Position numbers and translations under genes: made by a program
The notes under the pieces: model-generated
Databases searched by the model: none
What the model saw: the letters and a program-made list of their open reading frames with translations, nothing else
Told to the model about the DNA's origin: nothing
Assembly (NCBI GenBank): GCA_963790245.1
Contig: CAWBNP010000002.1
Location: 2,294,001 to 2,358,000 of the forward strand
DNA length: 64,000 nucleotides
Origin: JACCVG01 sp963790245
Lineage (GTDB): Bacteria > Actinomycetota > Thermoleophilia > Solirubrobacterales > Thermoleophilaceae
Direction of reading: 5' to 3'
Shown: positions 43,573 through 51,251 of the stretch, piece after piece
Layout of the letters: every line of letters begins with the position of its first letter
Numbering within the stretch: the first letter of the stretch is position 1

Positions 43573-44586
43573 CTAGAGCGCCCGCAGCCCTTCGAACAGC
43601 CCGCGCCACCGTTCTTCGTCGCGCTCCTCCGGAATGCTCAGGGTGAGCCGTGTCGCGATGTCGCCGTAGCGGCGCGCGATCTCGTCGAAGGCGGCCTCGG
43701 GGGTTCCGATGATCGCGAAGGTGTTCAGGACCTCGTCATCGACCAGGCTCGCCATCTCTTCCCAGCGCCCGTCCTGGCTCAGCCCGTGGAGCGCCTCGCC
43801 GAGCTCGCCCCAGCCGTGGACCTCGAGCACCGGGCGATACGCCGGCGTCGAGCCGTAAAAGGCGACCTGGTTGCGGACCATCTCGGTCCCGGCAGCGAGC
43901 TCCTCGTCGCTGTCGCGCGCGACGACGAACGCGGGCGCACTGATCTCGAACCCATCGAGGGTGCGGCCCGCCTTCTCCGCGCCGGCCTCGAGCCTCGGCA
44001 CGGTCTTCTCGCGCAGGTAGCGCTCGGTCGTGAACCCGTGCAGGATGATCCCGTCGGCAACCTCGCCGGCCGCCTCGGTCATCAGCGGGCCGACTGCCGC
44101 GAGCAGGATCTTTGGATTGCCGTGCGGATTGGGTCCCGGATTGAAGAACGGCGCCATCAGCGTGTGCGTGTAGAACTCGCCCTCGAACTCGAGCCGCCCG
44201 CCCGTCTCCCAGCACTCCCAGATCGCGCGCACGGCGAGGATGAACTCGCGCATCCGCGCCGCCGGCTTTGACCAGGGCATCGAGTAGCGGCGGGTGATGT
44301 GCGGTTTGATCTGCGATCCGAGACCGAGCGTGAAGCGGCCGCCCGAGAGCGCCTGGACGTCGTTGGCCGCGAGCGCGACCGTCATCGGGTTGCGGGCGAA
44401 GGCGACCGCGATCGCGGTGACGAGGTCGATCTGGTCGGTCCGCTCGGCGGCGACCGCACAGCCGAGGAACGGATCGATCTGGGTCTCGAAGGCCGCCCAG
44501 CCGTCGAACCCGTCGCGCTCGGCCTGAGCCGCCGCGCCGCCGGCGTCATCGATCGACGCCGCGTAGACGCCCGCGTCGACCTTCAT
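43573..44586 (-). CDS. LLM-class F420-dependent oxidoreductase (TIGR03617-like)
   Basis: This 337-residue TIM-barrel enzyme of the luciferase-like monooxygenase class probably uses coenzyme F420. Typical blocks are LVTAIAVAFARNPMTVALAA, LSGGRFTLGLGSQIKPHITR and GNPKILLAAVGPLMTEAAGE; VADGIILHGFTTERYLRE follows. The ATG at 44586 gives MKVDAGVYAAS, the usual N-terminus, and lies 9 bases after the stop of the GST-like gene, so the two are co-transcribed. The substrate is unknown. Confidence 0.87.
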   Translation of the reverse strand: MKVDAGVYAASIDDAGGAAAQAERDGFDGWAAFETQIDPFLGCAVAAERTDQIDLVTAIAVAFARNPMTVALAANDVQALSGGRFTLGLGSQIKPHITRRYSMPWSKPAARMREFILAVRAIWECWETGGRLEFEGEFYTHTLMAPFFNPGPNPHGNPKILLAAVGPLMTEAAGEVADGIILHGFTTERYLREKTVPRLEAGAEKAGRTLDGFEISAPAFVVARDSDEELAAGTEMVRNQVAFYGSTPAYRPVLEVHGWGELGEALHGLSQDGRWEEMASLVDDEVLNTFAIIGTPEAAFDEIARRYGDIATRLTLSIPEERDEERWRGLFEGLRAL

Positions 44587-44594
44587 CGTGGCGG

Positions 44595-45341
44595 CTAGAC
44601 CGCGGCCGGAGTTGCCGGCAGCCAGTCGACGGGCAGCGCGGCCGGGACGGAGCCGGGGTAGTCGGGGCATACCCGGCGTGCGAACTCGGCCGCCGGGCGT
44701 CCTTCGAAGTAGGGGCGCAGATCGTCCATCGCCATCAACAGCCGGACGCTCGGGGCGATCTGGAAGTCGGCGGCGTTGGGCTCGGCCCCGCCGATCACAC
44801 CGTCGGCGATCAGCGCATCGACCTGGTCGATCCAGCCGGGGAGGGCGGCGAGGTCGGCACGGACATTGTCATCGGTCGACTCGTTGAAGCGCGCCGAGAG
44901 GGCGGCGATCGGAGCCGCCGTCTTGACGGCGATGCTGACCGGCACCCCGATTCGTGCGCCTTCCATCAGGCTCTCCATCCCGTCGCGGTTGCGCTTGAGC
45001 AGCCACCAGACGATCCGCCGCGGGGCCGCCTGGAAGATCTCATCACCCCAGCGCTCGGCCTCCTCGACCGATCGGCGCCGGTCGGGGTCGGAAGGAAACA
45101 GCGCGGGCTCGGACTGGGCGCCGTCCAGCGCACGGGCGATGTCGCGCGAGCCCTGGATCTTCTGGCCGTCGAGGCTGAGCGCTGGAACCTTGACGCCCGG
45201 GAAGCCCGCGGCGCGCAGGATCCCCTTCGACGCGACCGGGATCAGATCGACCCGCTTGTAGGGAATCCCCTTGTGCTCGAGCATCAGACGGGCGCTCATC
45301 GCGGGGTGCGAGCCGGGGATCACGAACAGGCGGACGCTCAT
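44595..45341 (-). CDS. Glutathione S-transferase-like protein
   Basis: This 248-residue protein has a thioredoxin-fold N-terminus (VRLFVIPGSHPAMSARLMLE), cis-Pro region KVPALSLDGQKIQGSRDIAR and a helical C-terminal domain ending FEGRPAAEFARRVCPDYPG. Active-site residues are Ser/His instead of Cys. TAGGAT ends 8 nt before the ATG. It is the first gene of a pair with the F420-type oxidoreductase; joint action on an electrophilic or aromatic compound is possible but unproven. Confidence 0.82.
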   Translation of the reverse strand: MSVRLFVIPGSHPAMSARLMLEHKGIPYKRVDLIPVASKGILRAAGFPGVKVPALSLDGQKIQGSRDIARALDGAQSEPALFPSDPDRRRSVEEAERWGDEIFQAAPRRIVWWLLKRNRDGMESLMEGARIGVPVSIAVKTAAPIAALSARFNESTDDNVRADLAALPGWIDQVDALIADGVIGGAEPNAADFQIAPSVRLLMAMDDLRPYFEGRPAAEFARRVCPDYPGSVPAALPVDWLPATPAAV

Positions 45342-45406
45342 CGGGCCGCATCCTACCCGCCCGCGGGCCGCTGATCCGGCCCCGAACGCGACAGGAGCGG
45401 ACCGGT

Positions 45407-45435
45407 GCTTGACGCCCTCTCCATCGGGGTAAGAA
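45407..45435 (+). promoter_or_regulatory. Candidate stress-type promoter of the CsbD-like operon
   Basis: GCTT at 45407-45410 and GGGTA at 45427-45431, 16 bases apart, resemble the GTTT-N14-16-GGGTA pattern of SigB/SigF promoters. The same DNA can also be read as TTGACG-N15-TAAGAA for the housekeeping sigma factor. csbD itself is a SigB-regulon gene in Bacillus, and this window encodes a SigF-like factor, which favours the first reading. Confidence 0.4.
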
Positions 45436-45471
45436 CCAGTCCAACTCTTAAATCAAGGAAGGCACAGACCA

Positions 45472-45978
45472 TTGACTGACAGTGACAACAACGAGCAGGT
45501 GGCGGGAGGGGTCATCGGGAAGGTCGCAGGCCGCGTCAAGGAGGCAGCCGGTGAGCTGACCGGCAACGACGATCTGGCCCGCGAGGGGCGGCTGCAGCAG
45601 GCCCAATCGGACAAGCAGGCGGAAGCTTCGGCAGTTGCTTCGAAGGCTCGCGAGCGCGAGCAGGAGGCCGAGCTGGTCGAAGAGCAGGCCGCGACCGAAG
45701 CCGAGCGCGACCAGCTGCGGGCCGAAGTAGAGGCAGAGGACGCCAAGGCCGCAGCCGAGCGCGACCAACGCGAGGCCGAAGCGCAGGCCGAGCAGCGCGC
45801 CCAGGAAGAGATCGCGGCCGCCGAACGCGAACGTCGCTCGAAGGAGTCTGCGGCTGACGCGGCCGAGCGCAGCGCTCACGCGACCGAGATCACCGAGGAG
45901 CAACGCGCCGCAGCGCTGAAGGCCGAGGCCCGTCGCACGGACTCGGCGGCCGACAACATCGACCCGGAGGCGAGCTAG
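45472..45978 (+). CDS. CsbD-like stress protein with long acidic coiled coil
   Basis: This 168-residue protein starts at a TTG with AAGGAAGG 9 bases upstream. The first 45 residues are a CsbD-type motif (GGVIGKVAGRVKEAAGELTG, then NDDLAREGRLQQAQ). The remainder is a continuous, very acidic helix (EREQEAELVEEQAATEAERD, AEAQAEQRAQEEIAAAERER) likely to form a coiled coil. Ordinary CsbD proteins are about 60-70 residues, so the extension is unusual. No signal peptide is seen. The next gene starts immediately after the stop and encodes a basic coiled coil. Confidence 0.75.
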   Translation: MTDSDNNEQVAGGVIGKVAGRVKEAAGELTGNDDLAREGRLQQAQSDKQAEASAVASKAREREQEAELVEEQAATEAERDQLRAEVEAEDAKAAAERDQREAEAQAEQRAQEEIAAAERERRSKESAADAAERSAHATEITEEQRAAALKAEARRTDSAADNIDPEAS

Positions 45979-46593
45979 ATGCCATTGACGAAGATCCCCC
46001 AGAACGCGGTGATCGGGTCGGCCCGACTGGCCCGGCTGCCGATTGACGGAGTCCTGGCGCTCGCGGGCAGCGGCTCGCGCGCGACCTCGGCAAAGGTGAC
46101 CCTCGATCGGGCCGAGGCAGCGCTTCGCGACGCCGTCGGAAAGGCGACCGGCGATCGAGCGCTTCGCGAGGATGCCGCACGGCGACGCCAGGCGGCCGCC
46201 AAGCGCGAGCAGGCCGTCGAGCTCCGTGACCGCGCCGAGGTCGTCTCCGACCGCGGCGAGGACCACGCTGAGGCAGTCGAACGGAGAGCCGAGGCCAAGC
46301 GTCAAGCTGCGCAGGAGGAGGCCCAGAAGAAGCGGGCAGGCGCTCAGCGCCGGCGCGGTGAGGCGAAGAGCTCGGCCAGCAAGACGACCGCCCAGCGGCG
46401 CCAGGCCGCCGAAAAGAGGGCGACCAACACCAAGGCTGAGAGCGCGGCGGACGCAAAGCGCGAACGGCTCGAGGCGCTCGAGACCAAGGCGGCCGCGCTC
46501 GAACAGCAGGAGGCTGCGCTTCAGACCGCGGATGAGGCCCGTCGGTTGAAGGAGGCCGCGGCCGCGGCGAAGGCGGCGCGCAAGGACCTCTGA
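45979..46593 (+). CDS. Basic coiled-coil protein coupled to the CsbD-like gene
   Basis: This 204-residue protein starts at the ATG directly abutting the preceding stop. A short N-terminal part (LARLPIDGVLALAGSGSRA) resembles a small globular or membrane-touching element. Everything after residue 40 is Lys/Arg/Ala/Glu-rich helix (AVERRAEAKRQAAQEEAQKK, RRRGEAKSSASKTTAQRRQA) with strong positive charge. Together with the acidic neighbour it suggests an electrostatically paired heterocoil, or a nucleoid- or stress-granule-like protein. No family is recognised. Confidence 0.65.
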   Translation: MPLTKIPQNAVIGSARLARLPIDGVLALAGSGSRATSAKVTLDRAEAALRDAVGKATGDRALREDAARRRQAAAKREQAVELRDRAEVVSDRGEDHAEAVERRAEAKRQAAQEEAQKKRAGAQRRRGEAKSSASKTTAQRRQAAEKRATNTKAESAADAKRERLEALETKAAALEQQEAALQTADEARRLKEAAAAAKAARKDL

Positions 46594-46683
46594 AGCGGAG
46601 TGATGGCGCCCGGGACGGACTGATCCCGGGCGCCGAGGTGGCCGGGGCTGCACCGACGGCCGCCGCTAAGGTGCGGCCGGACG

Positions 46684-49140
46684 ATGGATCGCTACGACCC
46701 GAGCACGATCGAACCCAAGTGGCAGGAGCTCTGGGAGCGCGAGCACACCTGGGAGGTCTCCGACGAGCGCGGTGACGAGCGGCCCAAGTCGTACGTGCTC
46801 GAAATGCTCCCCTACCCCTCGGGTGAGCCCCATATCGGCCACCTGAAGACTTACTCGGTCGGCGACGCGGTCGCCCATTACCGCCGCCGCAACGGCCATC
46901 GCGTCCTGCACCCGATGGGCTACGACGCCTTCGGCCTGCCCGCCGAGAACCACGCGATCAAGACCGGCAGCCACCCGCGCGAGTCGACACAAACGGCGAT
47001 CGAGGAGTTCCAGCGCCAGTTCCGCCGCTGGGGAATCTCGATCGACTGGACGCGCGAGTTCGGCACCCACGAGCCGCGCTACTACCGCTGGACCCAGTGG
47101 ATCTTCCTGAAGCTGTTCGAGCGCGGCTTGGCCTACCGCAACGAAGCCGCCGTCAACTGGTGCCCCAACGACGCCACCGTGCTCGCCAACGAGCAGGTCG
47201 TCGAGGGTCGTTGCGAGCGCTGCGGCGCTGAGGTTGAAACACGCCAGCTGGAGCAGTGGTTCTTCCGCATCACCGACTACGCCGACCGGCTGCTCGAGGA
47301 CATGGCCGACATCGAGTGGCCCCAGAACGTGATCACGATGCAGCGCAACTGGATCGGCCGCTCCGAGGGAGCGGAGGTCGTTTTCCGCTGCGCGGAGCTC
47401 GACGCCGACTATCCGGTCTTCACGACCCGGCCCGACACGCTGTTTGGCGCGACCTTCTTCGTGATGGCGCCCGAGCATCCCGACGTGCTGCGGATGAACG
47501 ACTCCGAGGAGGTCCGCGCCTACGTCCGCAGCGCGCTGACCGATTCAGCCGAGGATCGCGGCGCCGAGGGCAAGGAGAAGACCGGCGTCGCACTCGGCAG
47601 GACGGTCACCAACCCCGTCAACGGTGAGCAGATCCCGGTCTATGTCGCCGATTACGTGCTGATGGAGTACGGCACCGGCGCCATCATGGCCGTCCCCGCG
47701 CACGACCAGCGTGACTACGACTTCGCCGTCCGCTTCGAACTGCCGATCCAGACTGTCGTCGAGCCGATCGAGGGGGAGGCCGAGCCAGGCCAGGCGTTCG
47801 TGTCTTCCGGCGGGGGTGAGCGGCTGGTCAACTCCGGCCGGTTCGACGGGATGGCTCCCGGCGAGGCCAAGAACGCGATCGTCGCCTGGCTCGAAGGCGA
47901 TCAACGCGGAAAGGCCACTGTCAACTATCGCTTGCGCGACTGGCTGCTCTCCCGCCAGCGCTACTGGGGCTGCCCGATCCCGATCGTCCACTGCGACGCA
48001 TGCGGAATCGTTCCGGTGCCCGAGGACCAGCTTCCGGTCGAGCTGCCAGAGGTCGTCGACTACACGCCGAAGGGCCGTTCCCCGCTCGCCGCGGCCGAGG
48101 ATTGGGTGCGGACCGACTGCCCGAGTTGCGGCGCCCAAGCGCGCCGCGAGACCGACACGATGGACACGTTCGTCGACTCCTCCTGGTACTTCCTGCGCTA
48201 CTGCGACGCGCTCAACGACGAGCAGGCCTGGGATCCCGATGTCGTCGACCGCTGGATGCCGGTCGACCAGTACATCGGCGGTGTCGAGCACGCGATCCTC
48301 CACCTGATGTACGCGCGCTTCTTCACGAAGGCGCTGGCCGACCTCGGTTTGCTCTCCTTCCAGGAGCCGTTCGCGAAGCTGTTCACCCAGGGGATGATCA
48401 CGCGCGAGGGGGCCAAGATGTCCAAGTCCAAGGGCAATGTGATCAGCCCGCGCGAGGTCGTTGAGCCCTACGGTGCCGACACGGCACGCTGCTACATCCT
48501 CTACATCGGGCCGCCCGAGCAGGACGCCGACTGGTCTGACGAAGGCGTCGGCGGGATCCATCGGTTCCTCTCGCGGCTCTGGGTCGCCACCAACGAGGCG
48601 CCCGCCGCGGCCGGCGACCGATCCGCGGCCCCGACCGGCGAGCCGACCGAGCTGCTGCGCAAGGCCCACTGGGCGATCGACAAGGTGACGCGGGACATGG
48701 AGCGGTTCGCCTTCAACACGGCGATCGCGGCCGTGATCGAGCTGGTCAACGAGGTCTACAGATCGCGTGATGCCCTGGTCGAGACGGCAGAGGGGATCTC
48801 CCAGCTGCGCTTCGCGCTGGCCACCGCGAGTTCGCTGATCTTCCCGTTCGCGCCCCACCTCGGTGCCGAGGTCTTCGAGACGATGACCGGCGGCCGGGTC
48901 TGGGAGGAGCCGTGGCCGAAGGCCGATCCGGATTTGCTCTCCTCGGAGTCCTTCGAGCTGATCGTCCAGGTCAACGGCAAGCTCCGCGACCGTGTGCTCG
49001 CGCCGGCCGAGACCTCGCGGGAGGAGCTCGAGCGGATCGCGCGCGCCTCGGAGAAGGTCGCCGCCTATCTCGACGGGGCGGAGCTGATCAAGACGGTGGT
49101 CGTTCCGGGGCGGCTCGTGAACTTCGTCCTTCGGGGCTGA
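46684..49140 (+). CDS. leuS: Leucyl-tRNA synthetase
   Basis: This 818-residue class I synthetase charges tRNA-Leu. It has PYPSGEPHIGHLKTYSVGDA (HIGH), CP1 editing motifs TTRPDTLFGATFFVMAPEHP and YGTGAIMAVPAHDQRDYDFA, and CDACGIVPVP/CPSCGAQ zinc cysteines. MDTFVDSSWYFLRYCDA and AKMSKSKGNVISP (KMSKS) follow. Domain order is the bacterial type. TAAGGT lies 11 nt before the ATG. The gene is intact across its full length, showing that frame errors are not uniform in the window. Confidence 0.96.
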   Translation: MDRYDPSTIEPKWQELWEREHTWEVSDERGDERPKSYVLEMLPYPSGEPHIGHLKTYSVGDAVAHYRRRNGHRVLHPMGYDAFGLPAENHAIKTGSHPRESTQTAIEEFQRQFRRWGISIDWTREFGTHEPRYYRWTQWIFLKLFERGLAYRNEAAVNWCPNDATVLANEQVVEGRCERCGAEVETRQLEQWFFRITDYADRLLEDMADIEWPQNVITMQRNWIGRSEGAEVVFRCAELDADYPVFTTRPDTLFGATFFVMAPEHPDVLRMNDSEEVRAYVRSALTDSAEDRGAEGKEKTGVALGRTVTNPVNGEQIPVYVADYVLMEYGTGAIMAVPAHDQRDYDFAVRFELPIQTVVEPIEGEAEPGQAFVSSGGGERLVNSGRFDGMAPGEAKNAIVAWLEGDQRGKATVNYRLRDWLLSRQRYWGCPIPIVHCDACGIVPVPEDQLPVELPEVVDYTPKGRSPLAAAEDWVRTDCPSCGAQARRETDTMDTFVDSSWYFLRYCDALNDEQAWDPDVVDRWMPVDQYIGGVEHAILHLMYARFFTKALADLGLLSFQEPFAKLFTQGMITREGAKMSKSKGNVISPREVVEPYGADTARCYILYIGPPEQDADWSDEGVGGIHRFLSRLWVATNEAPAAAGDRSAAPTGEPTELLRKAHWAIDKVTRDMERFAFNTAIAAVIELVNEVYRSRDALVETAEGISQLRFALATASSLIFPFAPHLGAEVFETMTGGRVWEEPWPKADPDLLSSESFELIVQVNGKLRDRVLAPAETSREELERIARASEKVAAYLDGAELIKTVVVPGRLVNFVLRG

Positions 49141-49195
49141 GCTTCGTCGCAGGCAGGCGTCCTGGCGTGCGCCGCGGCGCCGTACCTTCGCCCGC

Positions 49196-49837
49196 GTGCA
49201 ACAGAACACGCGGGGCCAGCTCATCACTTATGCGGTCGTGGCGATCACCGCGCTGGCGATCGGCGTGTTCGCGTTCGGCGGGGACGGATCGAGCAAACCT
49301 GTTCCCGTAGAGATCTCAGGTCCGGAGGTCCCGGGTTCGGACACGAACGAGGCGGGCGGCGTGATCCTCGTTCACGTCGCCGGGGCGGTCCGCGCACCAG
49401 GGCTCTACGAGATCGCGCCCGGAGCTCGAGTCGGCGACGCGGTCCGGCGCGCGCGAGGACTGAAGCCGGGAGCTGATCAGACGGCGATCAACTTCGCGGC
49501 GAACGCGGAGGACGGGCAGCAGATCGTCGTGCCAAAGCGAGTCCGCACCGCGAGTGGCGCCGCCGTCGCGGCACCGGACCCCGCCGAACCGCTCGCCGCC
49601 ACCGATTCTCCCGCTCAGAACGTTGCACGGAAGCTCGACCTTGCGACCGCGACCGCGACCGAGATAGACGCGGCGGTCGAGGGGTTCGGCCCGACGCTCG
49701 CCGCGCGCATCACGGAGTTCCGCGACCAGAGCGGCACCACGCTGACGAACGTCGATCAGCTCGGCGAGATTCCCGGAATCGGTGAGGCGCGAATCGAAGC
49801 GTTGCGCGCCGTCTTCGAGCCGGCCGGACCCGGCTGA
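49196..49837 (+). CDS. ComEA-like DNA-binding protein (SLBB + helix-hairpin-helix)
   Basis: The product has 213 residues. One N-terminal membrane anchor (LITYAVVAITALAIGVFAFG) is followed by an SLBB domain (VILVHVAGAVRAPGLYEIAP) and a linker. The C-terminal tandem helix-hairpin-helix is DLATATATEIDAAVEGFGP, then LGEIPGIGEARIEALRAVF. This is the layout of ComEA, the extracytoplasmic DNA receptor for transformation. No comEC or comF gene is visible here. TACCTT ends 7 nt before the GTG start. Confidence 0.85.
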   Translation: MQQNTRGQLITYAVVAITALAIGVFAFGGDGSSKPVPVEISGPEVPGSDTNEAGGVILVHVAGAVRAPGLYEIAPGARVGDAVRRARGLKPGADQTAINFAANAEDGQQIVVPKRVRTASGAAVAAPDPAEPLAATDSPAQNVARKLDLATATATEIDAAVEGFGPTLAARITEFRDQSGTTLTNVDQLGEIPGIGEARIEALRAVFEPAGPG

Positions 49838-49846
49838 CGTCGAGAA

Positions 49847-50308
49847 CTAGCCGACTGTGAGCACGTTCAGACGCCGCACTCCGCGCGGCGTCTTGACGAC
49901 CGCCGTCTCCCCGGCCTGCAGGCCCCGGAGTGCATCGGCGACCGGCGACTCATAGGAGAGCTTCCCTTCTGCGAGCGACGCGTCATGAGCGGCGACGAGC
50001 GTGTAGGTCAGATCCTCGCCCGTGTCCTCGTCGCGCAGCGCGACGGTCGAGCCGAAGGCGACCACATCGCCGGTCTCGACCTCGACGACATCGGCGTTGG
50101 AGATCTTGTCGCGCAGCAGCAGGATCTTCGTCTCGAGGTGGGCTTGGGCCTCTTTGGCGGCGTGGTACTCGGCGTTCTCCTTGAGATCGCCCCACTCGCG
50201 CGCGGTCTTGATCTGCTGCGCGATCTCCTTGCGCTCGGTCCCTTCGAGCCGCTCGACCTCGGTCTGCAGCTCGGCCAGTCCCTCGGCCGTCATAGGCGTT
50301 CGCTCCAC
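49847..50308 (-). CDS. greA: Transcription elongation factor GreA
   Basis: This 153-residue secondary-channel factor rescues backtracked RNA polymerase. The N-terminal coiled coil is MTAEGLAELQTEVERLEGTE, with acidic tip WGDLKENAEYHAAKEAQAHL (Asp and Glu that coordinate the catalytic Mg). The C-terminal FKBP-like domain has GSTVALRDEDTGEDLTYTLV and SPVADALRGLQAGETAVVKT. The GTG at 50308 is preceded by TAGACT with a 7-nt gap; the internal ATG is an alternative start. Confidence 0.95.
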   Translation of the reverse strand: MERTPMTAEGLAELQTEVERLEGTERKEIAQQIKTAREWGDLKENAEYHAAKEAQAHLETKILLLRDKISNADVVEVETGDVVAFGSTVALRDEDTGEDLTYTLVAAHDASLAEGKLSYESPVADALRGLQAGETAVVKTPRGVRRLNVLTVG

Positions 50309-50332
50309 CGACCGTAGTCTAGGGTGCGCGCC
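50309..50332. promoter_or_regulatory. Overlapping divergent -10 boxes (greA and a membrane protein gene)
   Basis: The 24-base gap contains TAGACT on the minus strand (50321-50316), 7 nt before the greA GTG, and TAGGGT on the plus strand (50320-50325), 7 nt before the ATG at 50333. The two -10 boxes share bases, so the promoters must be mutually exclusive. Neither transcript would have a 5' leader. Confidence 0.55.
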
Positions 50333-50605
50333 ATGCCCTGCCTGATTGCCGTCCTCGCCCTGCTCTCTCCCCGCCTGGCGATCTTCGCTCTCTGGCTGTT
50401 CACCGACGTGCTCGGCCGCGCGTGGGACAGCTGGGTGATTCCGCTGATCGGATTCTTCGTCCTCCCCTGGACGACGCTCGCCTGGGCGACGATGTTCTGG
50501 CTCGGCAAGGGCGGCATCGACGGCTTCGAGTTCCTGATCGTCGTGTTCGCGTTCGTGATCGACATCGGGTCCTACATCGGCGGCGCGCGCTCGCGCGGCG
50601 ACTGA
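50333..50605 (+). CDS. Small membrane protein with three hydrophobic segments
   Basis: The product has 90 residues from the ATG at 50333. Hydrophobic segments are LIAVLALLSPRLAIFALWLF, WVIPLIGFFVLPWTTLAWAT and FLIVVFAFVIDIGSYIGGA. The layout, with RAWDSW between the first two, is a recurring but uncharacterised actinobacterial membrane protein type. It is divergent from greA across overlapping -10 boxes. Confidence 0.7.
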   Translation: MPCLIAVLALLSPRLAIFALWLFTDVLGRAWDSWVIPLIGFFVLPWTTLAWATMFWLGKGGIDGFEFLIVVFAFVIDIGSYIGGARSRGD

Positions 50606-50634
50606 GTGGGTCTCGAGCCGGGTAGAAAGACACC

Positions 50635-50985
50635 ATGCTCCGCCGGATCGCCTCTATAACGCCTGGTCTCAAGCTGCTGCCGATCGTCCGCATCATCGCG
50701 ATCGCCGAGGTTGCGATCCTGGCCGGCCGGCACTTCGGGCGGCTCGATTCGACCGAACGATCACGGCTGCTCTGGCTGATTCGTCGACCGCGGTCGCTGA
50801 CGCCGGCTCAGAAGGTAGAGCTGCGGGCACTGGTCGCAAAGCTCGAGCCACGGCTGTTTGCCGGGCTCGTGCTGGACAAGTTCTCGCCGGTCCCACTGCC
50901 GGACTGGATTACCGGCGCGAAGGAGGTCGAAGAGGCAAAGCAGGCCGCCGAGCCCGCCGCCGCGCCGCCTCAGGCAGCCGCGTAG
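50635..50985 (+). CDS. Hypothetical protein (116 residues)
   Basis: This is a small basic protein with helical content: MLRRIASITPGLKLLPIVRI, a hydrophobic IAIAEVAILAGRHFG, then SRLLWLIRRPRSLTPAQKVE and an Ala/Pro-rich tail. It may be peripherally membrane-bound; no motif is recognised. TAGAAA ends 6 nt before the ATG. Its 3' end overlaps the convergent DUF2277 gene by 16 bases. Confidence 0.65.
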   Translation: MLRRIASITPGLKLLPIVRIIAIAEVAILAGRHFGRLDSTERSRLLWLIRRPRSLTPAQKVELRALVAKLEPRLFAGLVLDKFSPVPLPDWITGAKEVEEAKQAAEPAAAPPQAAA

Positions 50986-51242
50986 CGCTCGGCTGAGCGC
51001 GCCTTGGCCTTCGCTGCCTCGACCTCGCGATTCTTCGGCGGGGCAGAGGAGACCAACGCGGCGAGCAACGTCGAGGTCACTTTGGTGACCTCCTCGACCG
51101 CCCGGTCGAAAGCCTGCTCGTTGGCCTTCGAGGGCTTCGTCGAGCCGCTGACCTTGCGCACGTACTGAAGCGCTGAGGCGCGGATCTCCTCGTCGGTCGC
51201 GGGCGGGGCGAAATTATGGAGTTGTCGGATGTTTCTGCACAT
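50970..51242 (-). CDS. DUF2277 family protein
   Basis: This 90-residue protein has the diagnostic start MCRNIRQLHNFAPPATDEEI, followed by RASALQYVRKVSGSTKPSKA and the ending SSAPPKNREVEAAKAKARS. The family is conserved in actinobacteria and proteobacteria without a known function. TAGGTT ends 6 nt before the ATG, a clear leaderless arrangement. The AI-2E family gene starts upstream on the same strand. Confidence 0.92.
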   Translation of the reverse strand: MCRNIRQLHNFAPPATDEEIRASALQYVRKVSGSTKPSKANEQAFDRAVEEVTKVTSTLLAALVSSAPPKNREVEAAKAKARSAERYAAA

Positions 51243-51251
51243 CCTGCAAAC

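Noticed and set aside
47545..49227. Long minus-strand ORF (560 codons) opposite leuS
   Set aside because: Shadow of leuS; repetitive Asp/Arg/Val composition without domains.
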